64,000 nucleotides of DNA, from positions 34,034 through 98,033 of IMG/VR virus record IMGVR_UViG_3300031787_000039; one strand, written 5' to 3'. The translations under genes and the position numbers were made by a program. Below, one piece after another: positions 58,465 through 64,000 of this stretch. This DNA comes from a virus. Below the pieces are notes generated by a model. The model was not told the origin of the DNA. It made no database searches and saw only the letters and a list, made by a program, of their open reading frames with translations. How positions within the stretch are numbered: position 1 is the first letter of the stretch; each line of letters begins with the position of its first letter.

Positions 58465-58811
58465 TTATAAAGATAACCTCCTGCCCAGTCACAACGCTCA
58501 AGCATTTGCTCACGGGAGTTGATAATCAGCACATTGTAACGCTCTCCCTTAGCAGGTGCTTTAATGCTAGCAGGTTTGTAGACAGAACCAGTCTTCTTAT
58601 CAATGAAAGCGTGAATGCTATCGCGGCGATCACCAATGTGCATGAAGACTTTGTGATACTTACGCCCAGAAGAGTCCAGAGAGTAGAAGTAACCGTCAGG
58701 AGCATCTTGCTGGAGAGCATCACACAGCATCATACCATACTTAACAATGTTAAGATAGATGGTGTTCTGTGCGTCCTTCTGGGCAGCGTAGTCAGCGAAG
58801 GTGGTGGACAT
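58461..58811 (-). CDS. Conserved phage protein of unknown function, 116 aa
   Basis: 116 residues from ATG 58811; the upstream ATG lies in the promoter. SSGRKYHKVFMHIGDRRDSI, HAFIDKKTGSVYKPASIKAP and KGERYNVLIINSREQMLE form a small alpha/beta domain seen in other phages. Function is unknown. GCAACCG precedes the ATG, so its ribosome site is weak. Confidence 0.78.
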   Translation of the reverse strand: MSTTFADYAAQKDAQNTIYLNIVKYGMMLCDALQQDAPDGYFYSLDSSGRKYHKVFMHIGDRRDSIHAFIDKKTGSVYKPASIKAPAKGERYNVLIINSREQMLERCDWAGGYLYK

Positions 58812-58832
58812 CGGTTGCTTGCGTATGAAGGT

Positions 58833-58890
58833 ATTATAGGGCATCCTAGACGCCTCTCAGGGGTCAGTATGCCAGTTCGGGAACTGGATC
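58833..58890 (-). promoter_or_regulatory. Dyad-class promoter
   Basis: Dyad 58869-58890, with a perfect inner palindrome CCAGTTC-GGGAACTGG, and -10 TATAAT 58833-58838, spacing 34 bp. The dyad lies inside the end of the 41-residue gene. Confidence 0.75.
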
Positions 58891-58989
58891 CCAGGAGTCG
58901 TCCTCTTTCATGTATCCCATCCAGTCTTTAGGATCTACATCATAGATCTCAATCTCACGAATTTCATCCAGAATCTCAGATAAGTCCAT
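58864..58989 (-). CDS. Small acidic protein, 41 aa
   Basis: 41 residues (MDLSEILDEIREIEIYDVDP at the start), acidic. The C-terminus DPVPELAY is encoded by the dyad. A TACAAT box lies about 30 bp before the ATG. Unknown function. Confidence 0.6.
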   Translation of the reverse strand: MDLSEILDEIREIEIYDVDPKDWMGYMKEDDSWDPVPELAY

Positions 58990-59033
58990 GAAGTTGACCC
59001 TCAAATTGTTTAGTTATTGTAGCATAAGGCAGA

Positions 59034-59420
59034 CTAAACCGCCAGTGCTCCAGAAGGAATTTCTACAATCTCAGGCAGTTTGCTATCATCAAACTGGTGC
59101 ATGTTGTAGCACACCCATTCACCATTACGGAAGACATAAGCATACTCTTCGCTGTTGTCGGGCAGCAGGTATTCTCCAAGGAAAGCATCAAGGCGAGGAG
59201 GGCAATTCTCACCACGAGCAGAATAATACTCTGCTTCCTTGTCATCATTCCAACAGGAACTCATATCACCACCATCAATCAGTTCAGAAACTTTCTCTTT
59301 GGTGTTGTAATGAGTGTTCAGAATACGACCCAACCATTCGGGATACCCATCCCAATGATGATAGCTTGAAAGAATAGAACCGTCAGAGAGTTCAATTCCA
59401 ATTCTGGAGCGAGTCGCCAT
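59034..59420 (-). CDS. Conserved phage protein (MATRSRIGIE family), 128 aa
   Basis: 128 residues. MATRSRIGIELSDGSILSSY, then HHWDGYPEWLGRIL and ELIDGGDMSS, matches a family found widely in phages and plasmids (MATRSRIxxExxxGxxxSxYxHWDGYPxxxG). Its function is unknown. The start is clear and a TATACT promoter of the dyad class lies 22 bp upstream. Confidence 0.88.
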   Translation of the reverse strand: MATRSRIGIELSDGSILSSYHHWDGYPEWLGRILNTHYNTKEKVSELIDGGDMSSCWNDDKEAEYYSARGENCPPRLDAFLGEYLLPDNSEEYAYVFRNGEWVCYNMHQFDDSKLPEIVEIPSGALAV

Positions 59421-59440
59421 TGCCTTTGTTTGAACTGAAG

Positions 59441-60418
59441 TCAGTATAGGGCATCCACAAGCGGGTTTGATGCCTGCTGTACCAGTTCATCAACTGTCTC
59501 CTGTGCAATGGTGATAGCATCGGGATTCACGTCCAGGGTGACGCAATTTCGGTTCAGGTTAAAAGCGGAAATAGCAGTCGTTCCAGATCCACAGAAGGGA
59601 TCCAGAACCCATCCACCCTCAGGACATGATGACTTTATGATACGTTCTAACAGTTTCAGGGGCTTTTGTGTGGGATATTTACGCTTATTCTTCTCACTTC
59701 TGCTGATAAAGTATACATCATCCCACAAATTCTGCACTGGAACACCTTTGGACTCATGAGAATAGATTTTCTTGTAGATATTGTTTGCACCGTAGTGCAA
59801 ACGGTCCTGGGCGTCCAGTTCTTCCAGTTTTTCCCTTGTTATACGGAACCCAAACTGTGGATTATATCCTTTGTACTCAAATCTTGCACAAGGACGACTC
59901 TTCTCACCGCTAACTTTAGCGAGAGCATAATAACCAACCTCATCCTTGTTTTGGAAACTATTCGCAGCATATACTGGATCCAGAGAGGTATATTCAACCT
60001 CAAAGTATGGACTACCTTTACGGAAGACCATAATGCTGTCTACGATGTTACCCCAACCGTTCTTGATATTGTTCTTTGGACCGCTGCGTTTCCAAGAAAT
60101 ATTTGTGTAGAAAGCGTCACGAATCTTGCGATTAACTTTAGACAATACCAGAGCATTACCAATGAAGTTATTATGACAATACATCCACCCATCTTTATTC
60201 AGTTTGGCGTAGGCATTGTTGATAACTTCAGCATACCAGTCAATATAATCATCAAAGGAAGTCCAGTTGTCTGAGAATCCTTTCTCTTGACCATCTTCCT
60301 CTTGCATAGTAAAGTCCCTCTGCAATCCAAAGGGAGGATCCATATAAACTAGGTCAAATGTCTGGTCAACAGTATTCAGTTCTTCAACGGGTTTCTGAAG
60401 AATCTTGATCTCAGACAT
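59441..60418 (-). CDS. DNA methyltransferase (N4-cytosine/N6-adenine, beta-type order)
   Basis: 325 residues from ATG 60418. The catalytic motif DPPF (about 27-30) comes first. RKYPTQKPLKLLERII, DPFCGSGTTAISAFNLNRN and TLDVNPD, the S-adenosylmethionine-binding part, lie near the C-terminus; this order is the beta class. No partner restriction enzyme is adjacent, so it is an orphan phage methylase. Protection of phage DNA from host restriction is the likeliest use. Its last codons carry the dyad of the next promoter (ETVDELVQ). Confidence 0.92.
   Translation of the reverse strand: MSEIKILQKPVEELNTVDQTFDLVYMDPPFGLQRDFTMQEEDGQEKGFSDNWTSFDDYIDWYAEVINNAYAKLNKDGWMYCHNNFIGNALVLSKVNRKIRDAFYTNISWKRSGPKNNIKNGWGNIVDSIMVFRKGSPYFEVEYTSLDPVYAANSFQNKDEVGYYALAKVSGEKSRPCARFEYKGYNPQFGFRITREKLEELDAQDRLHYGANNIYKKIYSHESKGVPVQNLWDDVYFISRSEKNKRKYPTQKPLKLLERIIKSSCPEGGWVLDPFCGSGTTAISAFNLNRNCVTLDVNPDAITIAQETVDELVQQASNPLVDALY
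59443..59500 (-). promoter_or_regulatory. Dyad-class promoter
   Basis: Dyad 59479-59500 (GTACCAGTT and AACTGTCTC) and -10 TATACT 59443-59448, spacing 34 bp. Dyad and -10 are both within the coding end of the methyltransferase gene. Confidence 0.78.
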
Positions 60419-60440
60419 AATCAATCACTTACAACAAACT

Positions 60441-60446
60441 ATGATA
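60441..60446 (-). promoter_or_regulatory. Possible -10 box (TATCAT) for the methyltransferase
   Basis: TATCAT on the minus strand, just below the terminator of the CP12 gene and about 22 bp before ATG 60418. No -35 or dyad is evident. Confidence 0.4.
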
Positions 60447-60450
60447 CCAT

Positions 60451-60475
60451 AAAAAAAGGAGGGCGTCAACCCTCC
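60451..60475 (-). terminator. Rho-independent terminator after the CP12 gene
   Basis: On the minus strand GGAGGG, TTGACG, CCCTCC is followed by seven T residues. It lies 6 bp past the stop. Confidence 0.9.
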
Positions 60476-60481
60476 AATCTA

Positions 60482-60694
60482 TCAGTCATCGTAGACTCTA
60501 CATTCCAGTGCATTAGGATGAGTGTCGCAATACAACTCAAGTGGTGTAGGATCGTGTGAATCTTCTGGATGATGTTCTTTATATGTTTTCAGTGCTTCTA
60601 ACTCTTCCTCAGTGTGCCTTCTTGCTTGTGGAGAGATAGTTGGATCACTCAAAAGGTCCTCGTCCTTTTGAATATGTGTGTCGATGTTTTCCAT
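60482..60694 (-). CDS. cp12: CP12-like Calvin-cycle inhibitor
   Basis: 70 residues. The C-terminus PLELYCDTHPNALECRVYDD matches the CP12 signature of a Cys pair eight residues apart (Cys56, Cys65), ECRxYDD. Host CP12 is a redox switch that ties up GAPDH and phosphoribulokinase and stops carbon fixation. Phage copies are thought to divert NADPH and ATP to nucleotide synthesis. The N-terminal Cys pair of host CP12 is absent, as expected for phage versions. It strongly points to a cyanobacterial host. Confidence 0.75.
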   Translation of the reverse strand: MENIDTHIQKDEDLLSDPTISPQARRHTEEELEALKTYKEHHPEDSHDPTPLELYCDTHPNALECRVYDD

Positions 60695-60725
60695 TGTTTT
60701 GTAACGGGATAATACTTATTTATTT

Positions 60726-60902
60726 TTATCGCGGTGTGTTGTCTTCCTTTCCTTCAAGACTTCGCACCATAAGTTCAGCAAACTTTTCCATTTTTTCGGC
60801 AGAAACTGTTTGTGGAGCATAGGTTATTGCGTCTTTGAGGGCAATAAGTTCTTCCCACTCTTCTTTTGTGAGAACTTCAGAACCAGTTTTTGCGAGAGTC
60901 AT
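60726..60902 (-). CDS. Small helical protein, 58 aa
   Basis: 58 residues (MTLAKTGSEVLTKEEWEELI at the start, then SAEKMEKFAELMVRS), all helix. Its AAGGAAC ribosome site is 5 bp before the ATG. It lies upstream of CP12. No family is recognised. Confidence 0.65.
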   Translation of the reverse strand: MTLAKTGSEVLTKEEWEELIALKDAITYAPQTVSAEKMEKFAELMVRSLEGKEDNTPR

Positions 60903-60990
60903 GAGTTCCTTGCGATGTGTCCCAATGTTAGCATTTCAATATACTAATATCTAGAAACTTAATACTTTCTTTGGGATCACGTTACACTTC

Positions 60991-61215
60991 TTAATCTCCG
61001 AAGAAAGAACCAAAGGATCCACTGTCGCCAAACTTACGATTTTCCATCTTATCAAGCAGAGCATCTGTGCTGATGAGGGTATCAATTTGCATAATCATAT
61101 CGGCAATATGTTTAGCAATGAATGGTTTTTCTTGACGAGCAGCATAAGATAATGCATTTCTTAATGATGCTTCTGCTTCTCGCAAACTCGTTTCAACTGA
61201 TTCAGATAGAGCCAT
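60991..61215 (-). CDS. Small helical protein with Gly/Phe tail, 74 aa
   Basis: 74 residues from ATG 61215 (MALSESVETSLREAEASLRN), chosen because GAGG lies about 7 bp ahead. Earlier in-frame ATGs fall at or beside the promoter. A helical domain is followed by the tail FGDSGSFGSFFGD. Unknown function. Confidence 0.7.
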   Translation of the reverse strand: MALSESVETSLREAEASLRNALSYAARQEKPFIAKHIADMIMQIDTLISTDALLDKMENRKFGDSGSFGSFFGD

Positions 61216-61393
61216 TTGCATCCTCACATTTTTCATAAAAAATCCCATTTTTATAACAGGACTTTCCAGTTTCATAATATTTTACTATATTTGGTTGTGG
61301 TTTGTCAAGGTTACAGTATTCGCCTTGACTTTCTAGAAAGTTATTAGCACATCCCATTACAAGTATGGGAGCAAGAAAATTAAGAGTATACAT
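61202..61393 (-). CDS. Putative small lipoprotein, 63 aa
   Basis: 63 residues. MYTLNFLAPILVMGCANNFL has a short hydrophobic stretch ending in VMGC, a weak lipobox with Cys15. Two more Cys pairs (YCNL, SCYK/KCED) could form disulfides after export. The N-terminus lacks the usual positive residues, so lipoprotein status is doubtful. The ATG overlaps the upstream stop (TAATG). Confidence 0.5.
   Translation of the reverse strand: MYTLNFLAPILVMGCANNFLESQGEYCNLDKPQPNIVKYYETGKSCYKNGIFYEKCEDANGSI
61279..61308 (-). promoter_or_regulatory. Sigma70 promoter (TTGACA-18-TAAAAT)
   Basis: TTGACA (61303-61308), an 18-bp spacer and TAAAAT (61279-61284) on the minus strand, inside the putative lipoprotein gene. 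It probably drives the 74-residue gene at 61215. Confidence 0.75.
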
Positions 61394-61821
61394 TATGATC
61401 CAGGAGTCCAGTCATATCCACCCCATGCCTTAATTGCTTCATATTCAGCATCAAGTTGTGCTCGCTTGTTATAGTATTCTGCCTCACGCAGGTTATACTC
61501 ACGACACTTATCTTTCTCTTCTTGTTCTGCCGCAGCATCACACATTGCATTGAGTTCTTCTTCAGTATACTGAGAAAACTCTTCACCAGTTGGACTTAAG
61601 TCAACAGGACGATTACCTTTTAGCAGAGAAAGAAACTCAATATTCTTAGTCAGATACTTTTTATGATACTCTACATTTTCATCCACACATTTGATAAGAG
61701 TATCGTAAATGTCTTGTGGGGTAAGATCTTCAGAATTCAAAGCATCATGTAACCAGTTTTCAAGGTGCTCAAGTGAATACTTTTTATATTCAAAATCAGT
61801 GCTGTACGGATTTGAGGTCAT
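61393..61821 (-). CDS. Conserved hypothetical protein, 142 aa
   Basis: 142 residues. FEYKKYSLEHLENWLHDALN, then DIYDTLIKCVDENVEYHKKY, is a helical domain common in T4-like cyanophages; the Glu/Lys-rich C-terminus may be a coiled coil. Unknown function. It overlaps the 57-residue gene by 26 bp and the putative lipoprotein gene by one base. Confidence 0.78.
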   Translation of the reverse strand: MTSNPYSTDFEYKKYSLEHLENWLHDALNSEDLTPQDIYDTLIKCVDENVEYHKKYLTKNIEFLSLLKGNRPVDLSPTGEEFSQYTEEELNAMCDAAAEQEEKDKCREYNLREAEYYNKRAQLDAEYEAIKAWGGYDWTPGS

Positions 61822-61969
61822 CTAGGTAGTCCTTGATTGCTTGCTCCATAATAACCTGAACTTCCTTCTGAGTCAAGCCATTAAGCCACGACCATTTTGA
61901 GTCTTGTGGGTCCCAGTCCATTGTGAATGAACCATCTTTGTTTTCTGTTATTTTAAGAGAGTCTTCCAT
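61796..61969 (-). CDS. Small hypothetical protein, 57 aa
   Basis: 57 residues: MEDSLKITENKDGSFTMDWD, then helix LTQKEVQVIMEQAIKDYLDD. A beta hairpin followed by one helix, typical of tiny phage proteins. Unknown function. Confidence 0.68.
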   Translation of the reverse strand: MEDSLKITENKDGSFTMDWDPQDSKWSWLNGLTQKEVQVIMEQAIKDYLDDLKSVQH

Positions 61970-62160
61970 CAGAGTTCAGTATAATCTGGATCTTTTTTTG
62001 CTTTCTTACGAATTTTTTTGAGTTCTTTGAGTTCCATTTTAATATTTTGGTAGGCAGTTTCTGCATCAATCTTCCCACCCATTTCAAGAGCAATAATGAT
62101 ATCTGCTCTCGTTCCAAAATGTGATAATGCCTTTTCTAAATTGCTTAGACCTTCATACAT
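61969..62160 (-). CDS. Small basic helical protein, 63 aa
   Basis: 63 residues from ATG 62160 (MYEGLSNLEKALSHFGTRAD). It is helical, with a Lys-rich end (KELKKIRKKAKKDPDY). The first codons overlap the stop region of the next gene upstream. It may bind nucleic acid; no family is recognised. Confidence 0.68.
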   Translation of the reverse strand: MYEGLSNLEKALSHFGTRADIIIALEMGGKIDAETAYQNIKMELKELKKIRKKAKKDPDYTEL

Positions 62161-62371
62161 CTGGAATAATCCTACAATGCTCGGCAAGAATATCTATGCG
62201 AGCATCAAGGGAGTTTTCCATCTCATAAAGAGCATTAGTGAGTCCAATGTTCTCTTCTTCAAGGACACGAACACGGTCTTCAAGTTGAGTCAGTCTATCA
62301 TAAACATCATCCATAGGAACACTGTCCGTAATTCCCCACTTTTCAAGAAACCAGTATGGATTACTTTTCAT
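62153..62371 (-). CDS. Small coiled-coil protein, 72 aa
   Basis: 72 residues with a heptad-like stretch (YDRLTQLEDRVRVLEEENIG, about 24-55). It opens with MKSNPYWFLEKWGITDS, similar to other cyanophage coiled-coil peptides. It overlaps genes on both sides by a few bases. Unknown function. Confidence 0.7.
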   Translation of the reverse strand: MKSNPYWFLEKWGITDSVPMDDVYDRLTQLEDRVRVLEEENIGLTNALYEMENSLDARIDILAEHCRIIPDV

Positions 62372-62598
62372 AGTTTTCCACCTACTTCGCCCGAATAAGA
62401 TTTGGTCTCAGTCCAACCTTCCTGCCGTCCTTTAAGATAAAAACGGGTGCCTGATATACATGACTCTTCAGTGAGAGCTGAGACCAATCCGTTACCTTCT
62501 TTGTCATAACTATCCCAGAGAAATTTTCCTTTTACAACATAAAAACATTCGTCAATCAGTTTCTTATCTGGTATATCAAGTGGATTGCGTTTCGTCAT
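62368..62598 (-). CDS. Small hypothetical protein, 76 aa
   Basis: 76 residues from ATG 62598 (MTKRNPLDIPDKKLIDECFY); the earlier ATG at 62616 lacks a ribosome site. Alpha/beta pattern with DSYDKEGNGLVSALTEESC. Unknown family. Confidence 0.65.
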   Translation of the reverse strand: MTKRNPLDIPDKKLIDECFYVVKGKFLWDSYDKEGNGLVSALTEESCISGTRFYLKGRQEGWTETKSYSGEVGGKL

Positions 62599-62803
62599 TT
62601 TTTTTATTGAATCCAAAAGGTTGAGTTTCTGCTTCTTTCTCTACGCGAAGTTTCTGTGCTAGGGTGCAGACATTCTCAGCAACTTTGAGGACATCTTCTA
62701 CCTTAGTATCGGCAGGCAGACGCCCTTTCACATATTCATAGATAGGAAAGAAGATGTCTGCTGCTTCGGTTACTTCTTCAATTGTCAGTGGTTTTGTATT
62801 CAT
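62576..62803 (-). CDS. Small helical protein, 75 aa
   Basis: 75 residues (MNTKPLTIEEVTEAADIFFP at the start, then TKVEDVLKVAENVCTLAQKL), helical with a polar tail ending QPFGFNKKNDE. It overlaps both neighbours. Unknown function. Confidence 0.68.
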   Translation of the reverse strand: MNTKPLTIEEVTEAADIFFPIYEYVKGRLPADTKVEDVLKVAENVCTLAQKLRVEKEAETQPFGFNKKNDETQST

Positions 62804-62948
62804 TGGGTCTCTTCAAATCAGGGTGAGGTGCATACAGTGGTCCTTGGTAATCACCAGCATGAACTTTTTTAAGTGCCTCTACAACTTCAGGAGTTTCATC
62901 CCAAGTCCATACATCGCCAGTTTTTCCAGTAAAAGTGCGTTCAGTCAT
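62778..62948 (-). CDS. Small hypothetical protein, 56 aa
   Basis: 56 residues: MTERTFTGKTGDVWTWDETP, then VEALKKVHAGDYQGPLYAPH. It overlaps the upstream gene's stop by 8 bp and the next gene by 26 bp. Unknown function. Confidence 0.65.
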   Translation of the reverse strand: MTERTFTGKTGDVWTWDETPEVVEALKKVHAGDYQGPLYAPHPDLKRPNEYKTTDN

Positions 62949-63126
62949 TCATAACCTCCTGAGTTGCGTTGAGTAGTGTTTGCACCATTGCATCTAAAGT
63001 ATCCATTGGAATCCACGCTGGATCTTCATTAGCAAACTGTACTAGAACTTCAGTAACTTTCTTACGATACTGAAGACTATACAGAGTTCTTGTATTTTTA
63101 ACGAATGATATAGGATTAGTCATCAT
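62941..63126 (-). CDS. Small helical protein, 61 aa
   Basis: 61 residues (MMTNPISFVKNTRTLYSLQY at the start, then KKVTEVLVQFANEDPAW), helical. The second ATG may be the true start. Overlaps the stop of the 57-residue gene. Unknown function. Confidence 0.65.
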   Translation of the reverse strand: MMTNPISFVKNTRTLYSLQYRKKVTEVLVQFANEDPAWIPMDTLDAMVQTLLNATQEVMND

Positions 63127-63289
63127 ATTTGTAACTGAGTTTGATGTCTTTCTTGTTTAGTTTGTAACGATCAATGTGTTTTTTACGGTGCTCTTCAGAT
63201 TGGAAATAACACTTACGTGTTTCCTTTCCGTCCTTATGAATGAGTTTCCAAGGGAACTGATCAAATGGAAATTCTTCTGTGTAGTCCAT
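63116..63289 (-). CDS. Small basic protein, 57 aa
   Basis: 57 residues (MDYTEEFPFDQFPWKLIHKD at the start), Lys/His-rich in the second half (SEEHRKKHIDRYKLNKKDIK). Its ATG overlaps the upstream stop (TGATG). Unknown function. Confidence 0.68.
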   Translation of the reverse strand: MDYTEEFPFDQFPWKLIHKDGKETRKCYFQSEEHRKKHIDRYKLNKKDIKLSYKYDD

Positions 63290-63450
63290 CATCTAGGTTG
63301 TTCACGGTTCTGATCATAGCAGAGATCATATATTTCGTCAAGCACGGCACTACATTCCCAATACTCTGCGGTATTGTTGAGACATTTCTCAACTTGATAC
63401 CTACGAACAGCAGTCTGAATGAGACGCCACTGATCTGCTCTAAGTTCCAT
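63289..63450 (-). CDS. Small helical protein, 53 aa
   Basis: 53 residues (MELRADQWRLIQTAVRRYQV at the start), helical with three cysteines. AGGAGAAT before the ATG is a good ribosome site. Unknown function. Confidence 0.68.
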   Translation of the reverse strand: MELRADQWRLIQTAVRRYQVEKCLNNTAEYWECSAVLDEIYDLCYDQNREQPR

Positions 63451-63451
63451 A

Positions 63452-63925
63452 TTATTCTCCTAGTGTATGAATCACTGGTTTTTCGTGTGCCAGAATGTGA
63501 TACAGGTCAGGGTTCTTCGCTGCTGATACTGGAACAAACTCTGTCTCTGGATCAAACTCATCGTCACGAATTGCCTGGTTAATCACAATCGAACCATCAG
63601 CGCCAGAGTATGAACGATGGAAGGTCATTTTAGGAATCACCAGAGCACCAGAAGAACGATTCAGGTGAACAATATGATAAGGATAACGCCACTCTGGGTT
63701 GACTAATTCAAATGTGCGAATTCCAGACAGAACACGGTTGTGGTCAATCTGGTGATAATGGATATAAAACTGTTTAGCACCTACAATATCATCTGGTGGT
63801 GAAATAGCAGGACCAGTATGACACACAAGGTCTTGTGCGTTAGAGTTCTCTACGGAAATATCATAGAACACTACCGCTTCTGTTTCACGGAAGACTCTAT
63901 GCTTCTTAAAGGTTACTTCGCTCAT
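63452..63925 (-). CDS. Conserved hypothetical, beta-rich (cupin-like?) protein, 157 aa
   Basis: 157 residues. MSEVTFKKHRVFRETEAVVF, then DISVENSN, and later GAKQFYIHYHQIDHNRVLSG and HLNRSSGALVIPKMTFHR have the strand pattern and scattered His residues of a cupin, though no canonical motif is complete. It occurs in other cyanophages. A metal-dependent enzyme or binding protein is possible. It overlaps the partial gene upstream (TAATG). Confidence 0.7.
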   Translation of the reverse strand: MSEVTFKKHRVFRETEAVVFYDISVENSNAQDLVCHTGPAISPPDDIVGAKQFYIHYHQIDHNRVLSGIRTFELVNPEWRYPYHIVHLNRSSGALVIPKMTFHRSYSGADGSIVINQAIRDDEFDPETEFVPVSAAKNPDLYHILAHEKPVIHTLGE

Positions 63926-64000
63926 TAGTCGTACAAGTTTTGCTCTTGTTGTATTCTATCTATGTGATGATAAATGGTTGCTTCAGAATACTTAAACTCC
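63925..64000 (-). CDS. Partial gene at the right edge (C-terminus only)
   Basis: The last 24 codons of a gene that enters from beyond the window (EFKYSEATIYHHIDRIQQEQ, then NLYD and a stop). The frame is open to the edge and the stop overlaps the next ATG (TAATG). No function can be read. Confidence 0.6.
   Translation of the reverse strand, partial: EFKYSEATIYHHIDRIQQEQNLYD

Noticed and set aside
49423-59500. Dyads as transcription terminators
   Set aside because: They sit at gene ends but lack T runs, arms are imperfect, several are inside coding sequence, and their fixed distance to the next -10 box fits a promoter role better.
59666-60274. 202-codon plus-strand frame
   Set aside because: Antisense to the methyltransferase, which has complete catalytic motifs.

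Overview
The window is most simply read as part of the genome of a T4-like cyanophage (a myovirus of marine or freshwater Synechococcus/Prochlorococcus). Two things support this. The virion genes lie in the T4 order: gp25, gp6, the gp7 position, gp8, the gp10 position, gp13, gp14, gp15, gp16, gp17, gp18, gp19, gp20, gp67, gp21, gp22, gp23, then uvsY and uvsW. A small gene near 60.5 kb also carries the C-terminal signature of CP12, the cyanobacterial Calvin-cycle inhibitor. Every convincing gene is on the minus strand, so transcription runs from high to low coordinates. Genes are packed tightly, with many TAATG, TGATG and ATGA overlaps. No tRNA, rRNA or CRISPR array was seen.

Region 1 (about 1-46,000) is the late module. 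It holds recombination (uvsW, partial; uvsY), capsid and prohead (gp23, gp22, gp21, gp67, gp20), tail tube and sheath (gp19, gp18), packaging (gp17, gp16), neck and tail completion (gp15, gp14, gp13), and baseplate proteins (gp8, gp6, gp25). Two giant tail/baseplate proteins of 2347 and 3959 residues and cyanophage-type structural proteins of unknown role complete it. T4-type late promoters (TATAAATA or AATAAATA) precede many genes or gene clusters, and strong hairpin terminators follow gp23 and a tail-fibre-like gene. Homing-endonuclease-like genes sit on both sides of gp17.

Region 2 (about 46,000-48,200) holds small genes, a predicted GT-A glycosyltransferase and an AbrB-hairpin-like protein. 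Region 3 (about 48,270-51,600) is an abruptly GC-richer island of very short genes plus a possible PD-(D/E)XK nuclease. Region 4 (about 51,600-53,000) is rich in repeats: a dispersed TCTCGTCGAGA palindrome, a TTTATAAGGGG array and a 19-bp near-palindrome. Region 5 (about 53,000-64,000) holds many small accessory genes. They include a HicA-like protein, a ligase-fold nucleotidyltransferase, a zinc metalloprotease, an orphan DNA methyltransferase, CP12 and several membrane micropeptides.

The most notable observation is a promoter class repeated through regions 3-5. A roughly 22-bp dyad (GTGNCAGTT, about 4 bp, AACTGGCAC) lies 33-35 bp upstream of a TATAAT-like -10 box at about 15 promoters. Most of these lack a good -35 box. 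The dyad often overlaps the stop codon or the last codons of the preceding gene. At 50,707 the same dyad has correctly spaced -10 boxes on both sides, which predicts a plus-strand transcript in an otherwise minus-strand genome. This looks like a phage early/accessory regulon controlled by an unidentified dimeric regulator. I do not recognise the motif, and its function is inferred only from spacing and recurrence.
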